Assembly (NCBI GenBank): GCA_963931925.1 | Contig: OZ007574.1 | Location: 40,057,438-40,121,437 of the forward strand | Length of the DNA: 64,000 bases | Reading direction: 5' to 3' | Origin: Onchidella celtica | Lineage: Eukaryota > Mollusca > Gastropoda > Systellommatophora > Onchidiidae | Part shown: positions 34,243-46,062 of the stretch, in pieces | Position numbering within the stretch: position 1 is the stretch's first letter | How the letters are laid out: each line of letters starts with the position of its first letter | The notes under the pieces: model-generated | Told to the model about the DNA's origin: nothing | What the model saw: only the letters and a program-made list of their open reading frames with translations | Database searches by the model: none | Translations under genes and position numbers: made by a program

Positions 34243-35029
34243 TAACTTTTTATACTTTTTTTTTTTTTAAAGGAAAAGAGGAACAAATATTTGAATAATA
34301 ATATAATGGTGAAAATGAGTAAGTATGTAGGCCGTCTGACTTCTGAACAAAACTCACTGCCACGAAGGCTAGGGCTGCACCACTAAATTCGCTGCTTTGC
34401 TAATTAACCAAAGTCTTCAAAAAAAAATAAAAAATTCTGTCCTAATAGTAATAATTTCACCTTGGTCCATTGCAGATTTGTCGTCTCCGTTGACATGGTG
34501 GCGATAACATTCATCTTGATTTCGAACATGAACAAATGTGCAAAAATGAACTACTTACTAAACTCTACTGTTGGTCATAAATGTACAAAAGTGTACTACG
34601 TACTAACCTCTACCGTCGGTCTTCGAATGACTGTTCTAATCTATGAACATTTGTTGTCAGTGATAAATCATTATTGTAAATTGAGGATTTTTTGCTGGTT
34701 TGTCGTCTGTTTGATTTGTTTTTGAAAAGGCAGTCCACATCTGAGTATTAGAGATAATTGTTTTTGGAAAGGGGTGGGGTTGGTGGGGGGGGGGGGCGGG
34801 GGAGGTGACAATGGGGATGCCTTTAAAAAAAAACTTGGGTTTTTAAAACGTCCAGCCCACAGTGACTGTGTTAGCCGCAAACCTGAATAGCGCGCTTTAA
34901 AACTATCAAGTTCAGTTTCTGTCATGCGTGCAAATTAAGAAGAAGTAGAAAAAAAAAAAAAAAGCCGGTGGTGTTCCCTTGATGCTGGTTGGTATGGGGG
35001 AGGGGAGGGGGGTCAGAGGTGGGTGGTTG
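34243..35029. other. No gene seen; short 45-bp near-duplication
   Basis: Around 34530-34625 two adjacent segments (aaatgtgcaaaaatgaacta and aaatgtacaaaagtgtacta) are imperfect copies. Poly-G and poly-A runs occupy the right part. Confidence 0.4.
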
Positions 35030-35410
35030 GGGGGGGGGGGGGAGGCAAGTAGAAGGTAGCATATGTCTGGGGGGGGGGGAGGCAAGTAGAAGGTAGCATA
35101 TGTCTGGGGGGGGAGGCAAGTAGAAGGTAGCATATGTCTGGGGGGGGGGGGAGGCAAGTAGAAGGTAGCATATGTCTGGGGGGGGGGGGAGGCAAGTAGA
35201 AGGTAGCATATGTCTGGGGGGGGGGCAAGTAGAAGGTAGCATATGTCTGGGGGGGGGGGAGGCAAGTAGAAGGTAGCATATGTCTGGGGGGGGGGGGGAG
35301 GCAAGTAGAAGGTAGCATATGTCTGGGGGGGGGAGGCAAGTAGAAGGTAGCATATGTCTGGGGGGGGGGGGAGGCAAGTAGAAGGTAGCATATGTCTGGG
35401 GGGGGGGAGG
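35030..35410. repeat. G-run minisatellite, 10 copies of a ~37-bp unit
   Basis: The unit is aagtagaaggtagcatatgt followed by ctg, a run of 7 to 13 G, then aggc. The core is invariant and only the G run changes length, as expected from slippage. Translation of the C-rich strand yields meaningless Pro-rich frames. Confidence 0.9.
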
Positions 35411-35490
35411 GGGGGAGGCATATGTCTGATGACGACCCCACCCTTACTTCCCCCTCTTCCCCTTCCAGGTCCCAATGATTAAAAAAAACA
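35410..35490 (+). repeat. Dispersed repeat, copy 1 (source of the G-run satellite)
   Basis: The sequence gcatatgtctgatgacgacc through ggtcccaatgattaaaaaaa is repeated in diverged form at 37930-38020. The last satellite unit runs directly into it, so the satellite seems to have grown from the G-rich end of this element. Confidence 0.5.
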
Positions 35491-36289
35491 AAAAAACAAT
35501 ATCAGCATCCCAAAAAAATCTGGGGTGTCAATGACAGTTTTCTGTGTTTATGTTGGAGCCTATTTTTTTCTTTATTACCTCAGCCAAATCTGGTCATGTT
35601 TTTTTCTTTCCTTATCATCCTTCTGGTGCAAAGCCATCAGTTTTATTTTTCCCCTTTGTACTGTTCAAACTTCGATTAACGACCTGTCTTGGCACACTTT
35701 TTTCTTTTTGAGCACAACATTCGATTTTCGTACTCTCTTTTTTCAAAAATCAGTTTCGTAAAAAAAACCTTGACCTAAATTTTTCTTTTCCTCCCGAGGT
35801 TTGACCTCTGTCTCCCAAAAATACCTGCACGTCTCTACCTTCTTTATGCTCCCCTCGTCTTTCGGACTTGCTTAAAAAAAAAAAAAATGATATAAAAAAA
35901 AGTACAAAGAAAGTGATGGGGGGATAAAGGTTAAATATGTGCATTTTAAAATTGAACGCACACTCAGACGTTTAAAAGGGGTGGCGGCTTTGATACCCCA
36001 TTGGAAATGCAGAGTGAAAGTTATGGAGGTTTTGGATGACAAAAGGGGACTATGTCCTGGCCAGGATGGCGAAGCACGGCATCTGGGGATCGAATATCGC
36101 TGTAAACCTGAGTAATGGACGGCACTGTATAATTTAACTCTTTAGCAACCAGTGGGCCAATTTTTATTATTTTTTTGAAAACCTTCACCTGGTGCTCGGT
36201 GTTCTGTGGTTTGAACCTTTCGATGAAAAGGGTTCATGATGGCCACCGTTATCATAGTTTAAGGAACTTTGAAAGAAAGGAGAATACGT
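35491..36289. other. No gene seen; T-rich intergenic DNA
   Basis: Runs of T and A with CT-rich patches; no supported feature. Confidence 0.4.
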
Positions 36290-36477
36290 GGGATATCATA
36301 GAAAGCCCGGAACGTCACAGCTAGTTGCTGCCAGCGAAATGTACACCCAAGAAATAGTTTCAGAACCTGACTGTCTGAGCGGGCTCAGTATAGGTTCTTC
36401 CCGGATTTATTAAGAAAATATAGGAAATTATGGTGTGCACTTCTTGTCTGCCGTTCTGGGGTTAGTATGATACCTCC
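36290..36477 (-). mobile_element. 188-bp MITE, uninterrupted copy
   Basis: This element has imperfect inverted termini built on agcccggaacg. Read in reverse complement it aligns with the element split at 44366-44452 and 45160-45283. It provides the empty-site reference for the insertion there: its internal cttaataaatccggg is uninterrupted. Confidence 0.55.
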
Positions 36478-36599
36478 CACCTCCCTCTTGAGACTGTGTT
36501 ATGTCAAAGTCAAGTATTTATTTGTATTTTGAACACTTCGTCATAGTGTTTGCAATTTGATTGATGACCTATCTCAATTTTCATAGTTTTGAGAAAAGC

Positions 36600-36965
36600 G
36601 AATAAATCCTCTTTATCAATGTCAAAGATTTATTTTCTGCTGTCAGCTTTTACGTTTCATGTTTTACTGCAGTGAGGGATTGGCGCGTCTGTTTGTTGGA
36701 GTCCTTAGTTTTTTTTTCCTTCCAACTCCATTTTTGGCACCTCTGAAAAATTCGATGTCAAAACAGTAAAGTTGTGGGGTTAGTATTATGACAAGGATTT
36801 GGAATAAATCGGAACTGTGAAACAGCTTGATAAGTGCCACAACGCATTTTAAACAAGTGTCAATGCGTGCATTTGTTATACCTCTTCTACATGCTAAAAG
36901 ATCTCCAGTTTTTCAGAAAATGGATATAGCAGAAACAAGAACTAAGATCGTGATATGTAGAACTT
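36600..36965 (+). repeat. Dispersed repeat, copy 1 of a long direct pair
   Basis: Stretches such as gtgaaacagcttgataagtg and ctaaaagatctccag recur in the same order and spacing at 42730-43045. The best-conserved core is about 36820-36950. No inverted ends or coding frame are visible. Confidence 0.65.
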
Positions 36966-37889
36966 TAAGCATGTACTAATTCTCTGTAAATCTGATAATT
37001 ACATAGAAAGGAATTGGCATAATCCCTCAACCATTATGTCAGGTGTAAAACTATAGGTAAGAAGTATGTCTCTGTTATTTGATACTGTAAAATAATGTAT
37101 ATTATAAATCCTATCAATTGCTGTTCCCGAGAAACAAACAAGCATTGAAAGGTGCATATCAGAATGTTAATCAGGCAAGACCGAGACCTCTATCTACATG
37201 TACAAGGAGACAGAAACGTGTGTGTTAAAGTACTGGCAGTGGTCAAGCTCCCAGCTTTCAGGCATTTGTTGACAGAAGCCATCAGTGGCTGAAAGAATGC
37301 TTACATTAATCTGCAAACTAATCTGGTCTTGGTCCGTGTAAACCTGGGACTGCAGGCCGGGTGTTAGATGTTTACAGTTACCTGGTAAGTGACTGGTTTG
37401 GTCACTTCGTCTCTGGTCATCAGGGCCGGAGTTTGGAGAGATTGGAGCCATCAAAACGGGAGATTACTACCCGGGGTAGGCGAAGAGAGAGCCTGCGGCC
37501 ATCGGCTATGACAAACGATCCAAGGGGTGATAACTCCCATCAAAGAAAGCGAGAAGATACAAACATCCGTGCTATTCCATATAGCAAGGGGGGCAATCTG
37601 CTCGCTGCACGTAGGTATGTCGTTGGTAGTTGATAAGTTTTGGAAATTATTTCATAACTCGCGAGACTGCGTCGTCAGGCACCGATCTGGCCTCTGTCTT
37701 CTCTTAGTAATAAAAAATCCTGGAATTAAGACATTCAGAATGTCTGCATTGCTCCATGTCACCAAATTCAGGTTTGTTTGCACATTTATTATTATTTTTG
37801 TTATTGTTGTTGTTGTTGTTGAAAATGTCAAGGTTAGGGCTAGGGTTTGGTTTAGTTAGTTGGCCACAGCAACGTTTTTGTTCGTTTGG

Positions 37890-38020
37890 GGGGAGGGGGT
37901 GGGGGTGTCAAAGGTGTGGTGTGTATGGGGGAGGGCGCATGTCTGATGAAGACCCCACGTCCTTCACTCCCCCTCTCTATCCATCCCCCTTCCTGGTCCC
38001 AGTGATAAAAAAAACTGCAA
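37890..38020 (+). repeat. Dispersed repeat, copy 2
   Basis: A G-rich stretch, then gcgcatgtctgatgaagacc, a C/T-rich part, and ggtcccagtgataaaaaaa follow the same order as 35400-35490, without amplification of the G-rich unit. Confidence 0.5.
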
Positions 38021-38844
38021 TAACTTTTACTGAAGAAAGGTCTCAATCTGGTGACAAAAATCCATTGGGAATATACTAGTTGTCTGACCTACGCGCCCAC
38101 TGACTAAAACAGTATTTGAAACTTTCTAAAATGTCATTTCGCCTCAAGCACATTATCTATTACAAACAATAAATAATGAAACAATTGTAATGGATTTTAT
38201 TATTTATTTTTTTTAACACTAAAAATCCACTGGTCACAATGAACCTCGAATAAAACGTTTATGTATCTCAAACGACTCTAACACATCAAATACAAATGGT
38301 ACAAACATCGTAATAATTCTTTTTTAAAACAAAAGCAACTGACTGGTCACCATGGATCTCGAATAAAAATATTTATGTTTTACAAATACAGACAGAACAC
38401 AAACAAGGCAGCTGCACATTCCCATGTACGAGGTAATATAATTAATTTTGGCTTTTTCAAAAAGATTAAAGCCCGTTGTGCTCAGTGATGCATTCGTTTC
38501 GCTGATTAAAGTGTTATTTTGTTTTCGGCTTCTTCTGCTTTTTTTTTTCCACTAAATTCTATGAGCTTGTACAATCTACGCGTGAGTTTGTAGCTGCAGA
38601 AAATAATAATGTTGCATGACAGACAATAAAAAACGGGTCGTATTGGACGATCAGAGCAAGTTCAAAACCAGTGGCTTGATCAAACAAACAATTTTCCTCA
38701 GAGATGCTATTAAGATAGTTATGGGTTTGTTGGGTAGGAATAGAATTTCAATTATCCGTCAAATGCCACTGGTTGCTGGCAAATGGGGAATTTTCCAACT
38801 GTGCTGGTTGCTCACCGTATGGAGGTCTAATGAGACAGTTTGAT

Positions 38845-39430
38845 TTAAGGATAATTTCATGCGCTGTGTATTGACTTCAGGATAATTATCTCGTATTGAT
38901 TTTAGGATGTTTATTATCATGCACCTCTAACTGATTTTAGGATATCATCATACACCCTACATTGAATTGAGAATATTGGCATGCGCCCTAACTTGATTTT
39001 AGGATATCATCATACATCTTGTATTGGTTTTAAGATATTATCATGCACTCTATATTGGTTTTAGGATATTATAATGGACCCTACATTGATTTTTGGATAT
39101 TACCATGCACCTTACATTGAATTTAGGATATTATCATACGCCCTACATTGATTTTAGGATATTATCATGCAACTTAAATTAATTTTAGGATACTTCATGC
39201 GTCTTTATAGGTTTTAGAATGTGGTCATGCACGCATCTTGGTTTTAGTGGATTATCGTGCACCTTATATTGAATTTAAAACATTACCATGCACCCTATTA
39301 TTGATTTTAGAATATTATCATACAATCTATATTGATTCAGAATATCTTTATCATGAACATCATATCGACATTAGGATACCATCGTGAACCCTATATTTTT
39401 AATTTTAGGATATCATCATACATCTTATAA
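38845..39430. repeat. Decayed tandem array, ~40-bp AT-rich unit, about 14 copies
   Basis: The consensus is close to ttgattttaggatattatca followed by tgcaccctacat. Units differ from each other by roughly a quarter of positions and vary in length, so the array is old, in contrast with the clean array at 46063. Confidence 0.8.
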
Positions 39431-40585
39431 TTAACTCAGAGACTGTTGTTCTTAGTAATTTGAGCAACCACAGACCAGTGCAACTGGCATCAACATGTGC
39501 CCAATTGCAAGACATTGTTCACCCTTGGTCTCTCCCCTTGCGCAAATTTGTTAATGTAGTTTGGAAACAGATCAGAACAGATGGGGTGGGGCTAACTGGG
39601 TTTGTTTGGCATGGCCGAATGATTGTGAGGGGGGGTCTATTCCCCCCTGGTAGAGACAAAGGAGGAGGACCCTATTCTGTGCTGCTAGTTGTAAGCACAT
39701 CATGATTGTATACACTGCAAGTAGCCTACATGTGTATAACCCATCCATAAATCATCATAACTATGTATTTAGTATTAATTACAAAGGTATTTAATGAGCA
39801 TGTTTGAACTGGGAGGAAAGGGAAGGGGTGGGGGTACATTTCCCACCTGGCCTGGGCCTATTACCAGCTTTGCGCCGGCCTGAATGGAAAGCATCCCCCC
39901 CCCCCAAAAAAAAAACACCCAACAACCCGTCTCCTCCCCCCTCCCCCCTCCCTGCATAATTGGTTAATTCAAATGAAAATGGAAGAGGTCTTTGCCCCTA
40001 ACCTATAAATCCCAAGACACTTGGCAATTTTGCTTGGATACAAAAGAAATCGTCACCTCCATGCCAAAGGACAGATTCATCCAAAATACTCGTAAACTTC
40101 ACTGTTGCTTTTCCCAAATCTGGTATCGTTGGTCTCACGCCCTACTGACTACATTACCACACAAATTAAAGGCTTTTGGATGACAAATGTGTGAAATCGA
40201 TTCTGAGATTCTGGGGGGTGTAAGTTTGTGTGTGTGTGGGGGGGGGGGGGTTAAAAAAAACAATTGCTGAGGCTGGAGTAATAAGCTAATTTTTTGTCTT
40301 CTTTTTTATGTAAATGGAGACAATGTTCAGATGTGCCAGGATGTAAGGCAGGAGTCCAGCGCTTCTCAAGGCCATACCCTGTAATTCTGTTTAACTGCTT
40401 TATCAATCAAACATACTCTTTCGAATATTTGAACTTAACCCTTTCATTCCCATTGATCCATATTTAAAACGTGACACTTAAAGTCGAATTCTTTAGGAAT
40501 TATTTGGAGCGCCTTCCTACTGATCAAGAAAATAATGTTTTGTGATAAATCTCTTCACAATTGTTTTGTTTTGTTTTGCAGAATT
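39431..40585. other. No gene seen
   Basis: Poly-C (39896-39904) and poly-G (40241-40250) runs; no coding frame is supported. Confidence 0.4.
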
Positions 40586-40760
40586 AAGCTGGATTCTCAT
40601 GTGTACGGAAACGGAAAAAAATCCATCATACAGTTAAAAATAAGAGTGTTTCCATGTGTACGGAAACAGCGTGCGTATAGATTCTTTCTATTTCACTACT
40701 TGAAGGGCTTTTGACGTTTCCGTCGCCATTTCCGTTTCCGTATACATGAGAACCCAGCTT
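40586..40760. mobile_element. 175-bp MITE with 30-bp inverted repeats
   Basis: The left end aagctggattctcatgtgta continues through cggaaacgga. The right end (40731-40760) is its reverse complement with two mismatches. A further copy of the tgtacggaaac motif lies internally at 40652. The flanks show only TTA on both sides, so a TA or TTA target duplication is likely (Tc1/mariner-like, inferred). Confidence 0.65.
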
Positions 40761-41599
40761 TATGAATGTTTGCCCACATTTAACCAATTTAAATCAGTTT
40801 TGTAGGTTTCAGAACATTTTGAAACGGCAGGCAATGTCTGAGCGGTGTAAGGGTTAATGCATTTTAATAGAAAGTTTTGAATGCTTTAGTATGCAGACTC
40901 GGTGACTGTGAATGTCTTGAAGGTCAAATCCAATCGAGGAAACTTTCTACACTAAACTTGTCCTCGGTCAGGAGAGAATGATGCTAATTTTCCCCTCAGA
41001 CTATTTTCATTATATATCTACAAAGAAATTGAGAACATGTCCCCTCGATTTACCTGATCAGGGCTCATGTTTACTTTAGACAGGGAAAAATAAAATAAAC
41101 AGTAAATGTTTCTGAATCGTAAAAAAAAAATAAATGATTTTGCCAAAACCGTCCCAAGGTCCAACATTTAGGAACTGCAGAGCGAGTCAAGTCAACCTTT
41201 GAGGTTTAAGTTTTTCGTACTCATTTGCTACGTCCTGGATTGTGTAGAAGGTCTTCATTCCACTGTGATGCACGTTGTCAGTGTGAAAATAGTTTAAATA
41301 GTTTAAGCCTGAGAGCGACATGGTTCATTTTTACCTTACTTTATTTTACCTATGGTTTCTTATGTTATTCAAAGCGCTATCTGTCCTATGATAGAGGAAA
41401 AACGTAGGCAAAAATAGTCTAGATATTTCCTAATGATATACATAAGGGGATTCAAGGCGAAGGGGCATTGAGTGTAGTAAAACTGAAGCCTCGAACAAAG
41501 AGTTTTCTGTGTCTTTATCCTTGTCTAAAATAGAAGAAGGAAAAAATAATCGTTGAAACGTTTAAAAATTCAAGAAAGGAACTACACCTTAAATCCTGT

Positions 41600-42720
41600 C
41601 ATCTCGCTAGACGAGCCTGCCATTTTCTGTCAATACAGAACAACGTGACTACTTGGCGAGCTCTGCCGAGGGCGCTTTCTGGCCGATCAGGAAACATGGC
41701 GCGTTTTGAAAAAACAAACATCTTCCCCCGTCAGTCTGGGCCTCATTCATACAAGGAGGGGGCCTAGCGCCAAACCTCAACCTCATGATTCAATCTGTTT
41801 TACGAATTCTTCCTGAGATTTTGAACATGGCATTGTTTATTCGCCTTGTTGATTTTTCGATAGGCACAAACAGAATTTGTCCCATAACATCCGGTAAATA
41901 TGGCGTCGCCCAGCGAGAGTTGTTGACTCCGTCATCAAATCATATGCCAGAGTGTTGATCTAGCTGATCCGTACTCCTGCTCGCAGGTTTAGTTCCGAGG
42001 CTGGACCGAGGGCTTTTCCCCCTCCCCGAGCACATATCCTTCTTAACTTTTCTCGTTAGCTCGAGAAAATGACTTTTCGTGAATAATCACAAATATCCTC
42101 TCATCACTGCATTGTTGCCAGCGTGTTTGAAGTTTAATGCGGGCACTGGGTTATTTTACCTGATCTGTGCAGCTCATTCTTCACATTTCTCAGGGATCAG
42201 CGACTGTAAAAATGAAACCGAGCAAAACATGTTCTAATGCTTGTGGTTTTTGCCCTTTGCATTTTTTAAAATTTAAAATTTTAATATTTTAAGACGTTTT
42301 TGCCCCGTTAGCTACTGGGGCCGTAAAAAGCTCGGTTTTCTGAAATCTTTGTTAATATATATTTAGAGCCCGTTATTTTAATTACTTTAAAACAGCAAAT
42401 AAGAATCTAAATGGTGATATACTTGTGAGGTTTGTAGTTTGTAGAGCCTATACTGATTACTGATTGGGCAGGAAAAGTCCACAATGATGTTGTGTTATCA
42501 GTAGTAAAAAGGGTTAATTAGCAGGTTAAATTAAATAGTGTCCACTGTCAGAACCTTTAAAGAAGATTTGTGGAAAGACGATGCATTATCTCGTAAACAT
42601 GTCCTTTGTTTCGGATTGTAAAACGCGCAAAAAGAGGGAAATGAACGCCCCTCTTTTCTCCCCACACTTTCTTTACAGAATTCGGGGATTAGAAACTATA
42701 AATGTCATGAACAGGGATAC
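41600..42720. promoter_or_regulatory. Complex non-repetitive stretch, candidate regulatory DNA
   Basis: No microsatellites, several ATGGCG-type YY1-like cores (e.g. 41697, 41900), a homeobox-like ttaattac at 42380, and a striking palindromic tttaaaatttaaaattttaa near 42267. No frame is convincing. Confidence 0.25.
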
Positions 42721-42729
42721 ACATGTATA

Positions 42730-43045
42730 ACGTTGAAACTCGCTGAGCTTTTGACAGGGGAGAATCCTGTCACTTTTCTAGTTTTTACGTGTTTTTGTCT
42801 GTTCTTACTTCAATTTTTGCGCAACTGAGAAATTCGACGTCAAACGTTTTGCACCTGTAGTATTTATGATAAGGAGTTAGATAATCGGACCTGTGAAACA
42901 GCTTGATAAGTGCCACAGTGCATTTTAAGCAAGTGTCAAGTGTGCATTTGTTATACTTCTTCTACATACTAAAAGATCTCCAGATTTTCAGAAAATGGAG
43001 ATATATGAATAAACAAGAACTGAGGTCGCGATATATCAAGAATAA
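42730..43045 (+). repeat. Dispersed repeat, copy 2 of a long direct pair
   Basis: It matches 36600-36965 in the same orientation, most clearly over 42890-43000. Divergence of perhaps 15-20% by eye suggests an old family. Confidence 0.65.
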
Positions 43046-44365
43046 TATGATATCTTTATCTCTCCTATAGAATGCAGGAAAAGCGGGACCAGTTCAGAGT
43101 TAAATGGATGACGAAACTGAGACGTTCTATTAAATTAATGTTCTCAAACAAAACACCCAACAAACAAATAAACAAGATATATTTGAAATTTAAGAGAGAA
43201 GAACATCGTTTGAATGCTTCAGGCCAAATGTAACTGTCACGTTGTGTAAACCAGGTAGAAAACCCCCGTAATTTGCATGATCTAATTTCCAAACAGACAA
43301 TTAATATCTGAATAAAATTGACAGAATGACAAAAGTAAATAATCATTTTTGCAAAATACTTAAAAACAGCTGTGGCTGACATGTCAGGTTCCTCGAAGTC
43401 TCCTATTTTTGTTCTCGTATTTCCGTTTACAAAAGAGGAAAGACAGAACGACAGAGAAAGGAAGAGAACAAAATTTCAGGTCCCAAATAACTTGCGACAA
43501 GAGGAAACCAAACAGAATGGTTATTGGATGAGGAAATACAACTATCCCCGCCGCAGACGTTTCACGTTTGTCCAGTCCCGACGATTAACATTTCCTGGGC
43601 CCAGCGCCAGGAGCCAGACCTTCAGGGCTCAGGGGCTTTCAAAATGATGTTGTAGGGGGACATCCACCAAGTATGTAAGGTCGGAGGGGGAAAAGGGACG
43701 CGGGGAAGGGGGGGGGGGAGACAAAAGAAGGCCCATAGAGATTTTCGTTTGTTTAAAAAAAAAAATCATTCGACATATGCCAGATGACCATTTTTAAATA
43801 TTTGCTGACTCCTTAAGGGGCCGCGCGCACTATCTCGTTTAGCCTGCTGCACTGCGGGCAAACGCAGAGTTTTGCTTGCTTGGCAGAGAGTTTACCGTGC
43901 TGCACGCCACGCGAAAGGTTGCTTGCATTGAACGGGTGGTTAATTTTAACATAGTGCGCGCCGGGCCTAATGGCGTCACGTTTTGTGTCAATTCTGTGAA
44001 CGGATGGTGTTGGGGACAGTAATAGTTTACACAGTAAGCTACAGCTGAACAGAACACAACTGAGTTTTTTTCTCTGTTCGGCTGAGCTCTGTCTTTCTCT
44101 CTGGGTTCTAATTTTGTACGACCTATAGTTTCTTTTGTTTATCACTAACTGGAATTTGAACAAAGGAACACGTAACGGGAATAAGTGTGTCTGTTCTCTT
44201 TGTGTCTGCCGTAAAACTTTGGTTTTTGACGTACACGGCCCCTTTCCATAACATGGCAGTGAGAGAAGGTTTAACAGCCTATTTGATTTTGTAAACGCTT
44301 TTTGTACATGTGCCATAAAATCTTCAAATTACTGATTTGTGCTCTAACTAAGGGGGGGGGGAGGG
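43046..44365. other. No gene seen; dispersed segments
   Basis: The segment at 43765-43800 (attcgacatatgccagatga) resembles one at 48545-48590, so an unnamed repeat family is present. The 167-codon minus-strand frame here shows no recognisable domain. Confidence 0.35.
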
Positions 44366-45283
44366 AGGTGTATTATATTTAGCCCGGAACGACACAGTCA
44401 GCAGCTGACTGACAAGAAGTGCACATCATAATTACCTATATTTTCTTAGTAAACTAGCTGAGGTCCCCGGCCCTGCCGGGGATAAATCGGTTTGAATATT
44501 GGTTTCAGTTCTGGGTGGTTATTATGGACCTGCTTCATCTGGCCTGTTCCTATTTGTTTATTTTATTTTTGTTTGTTTGTTTTTAAATAAGTTTTACTGC
44601 TCTGCCTTTGTGAGTTGACACCCTGCGCATCCCGTACAACTGCATGATTTGCGCACGGGTTAGTGTGTTTGATAGTGAACACATCGCAGGTAATGATAAC
44701 GAAACCTTAAAATGGCGAACCATGACTCGAAATAGATCTGAATGATGGCGAAACAATAAATTTCCAATAAAAAAAACTACAGCGATTTGAGACTTGTATG
44801 CCTACCGATAGTACGTTTTTTAGGGGGCATGCTGCATCAGTGCATGCTAGATCTAGCTCTCACAGACACTACTGTGATTATGAATCGAATTCCGGGGCCG
44901 GAAGTGGAAAAGCGATTAACAAAGAAAGAGGTCATAGGTTAACGAACCTACAATTCGGATCAAACGCTCTCGCAAATTTACTGTTCCATTCTTATCGCAT
45001 TATTGGAATAACTCACGAATCCCATAAGCTTTTTTATGCCTATGTACATAGGAACACTGGTCAGTATCGTACAATTGTGTGTGCCAAATTTCAGTTCAAT
45101 ACGTCCAGTAGTTTTTGAGTCCATAGGGAACAAAGGGGTTTTCTTACATTTTTTTTGTATAAGATCCGGGAAGACCCTGTCATACTAAGCCAGGTCAGCG
45201 GGCTAACAGTCAGCTTCTGCCACTGCGTCTATTTTGCTGGCCAGCAACCGGCTATGACGTTCCGGGCTCAGCATGATACCTCG
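44366..45283 (+). mobile_element. MITE of the same family, split by a nested insertion
   Basis: The left part (44366-44452) and right part (45160-45283) together match the reverse complement of the 188-bp copy at 36290-36477. The outer ends agcccggaacg and cgttccgggct form its inverted repeat. Between them lies about 707 bp of a second element. Confidence 0.6.
44453..45159 (+). mobile_element. Nested dispersed element beginning actagctgaggt...cccggc
   Basis: It begins actagctgaggtccccggcc and ends in a T-rich tract. The target trinucleotide TAA is present on both sides (44450-44452 and 45160-45162). A related start (actagacgaggtgcccggc) occurs at 26331. The right half contains a stretch reading like ccaaatttcagttcaatacg, followed by gtagtttttgagtccatagg, a dispersed sequence I recognise from many invertebrate genomes but cannot name. 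No coding frame is supported. Confidence 0.5.
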
Positions 45284-46062
45284 CTAAATTGAGCATTTTC
45301 GTCCAAATGCAGTCAGCACACACGGTTTGAAAACCACCGATCTTGTCTTGGTAAATTTAAAATAGAGCATTTTCACCTGCCGTTCAACCATTCGCCTGTC
45401 TGGCCACATCAAAGAAATATAGCCTGCACGGGGAGAAAGTATTTCACATTACTAAAATATTCCGGGGAAGGCAGACAGTTTAATCATGGAGTTTCCAAGT
45501 TATTGACACAATCCGGTGCACAGGAAATTTTCTCGTTGCGTTTTCCGTTTGAGGTGAAGACAATTCCGCGCCACGTCTTTAGAAGCATGTTTTGCCAAGA
45601 CAATAGGGCGGTTTATTCTGACGGTCATTTTTTGTTTTGTTTTCAAATCACGTTTGACCGGCAGTCAGAAAATGGCCGGAGACTCGAGATCTAGCCCTGT
45701 GGTTGGCTTTTTGCGAAGCAGGAATTATTTTGTGCAAATCATCGGTCAGATGTTTGAGCCTCGTTAAAACTAAAATCAAATTACACAGCCAAATAGAGAA
45801 AATCCTGGGCTGTGTGTGATCACTGCTCAGCTATACCTTTCTATGTAAACTACTATGGTCCCTAACAATTGCATTAAAAATTTAGTTTTAACTCGGTTCC
45901 AACAGTCGACCGTCGAAATGTGTTTCAATTTGTATCACTTCCTCAACAGCTACTATGAAGACACGTGCACAGAAAACCAGAAACCAAGCGGTACGGGTTC
46001 AAATCAAAAAAAGACCTGGCGACGAAAAAAAAAAAAAGGTGGATGACGAACATCGAGAGTCC
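45284..46062. other. No gene seen; left flank of the minisatellite
   Basis: Unique-looking sequence with an A-rich run just before the array at 46026-46037. Confidence 0.4.

Noticed and set aside
34912..35475. Minus-strand frames of 140-187 codons (PDICYLLLASPPP repeats)
   Set aside because: They are translations of the G-run minisatellite, are open in several frames, and change frame whenever the G run changes length.
43813..44316. 167-codon minus-strand frame
   Set aside because: No recognisable domain, mixed composition, no splice or promoter evidence, and it overlaps a segment related to another repeat-like stretch at 48545.
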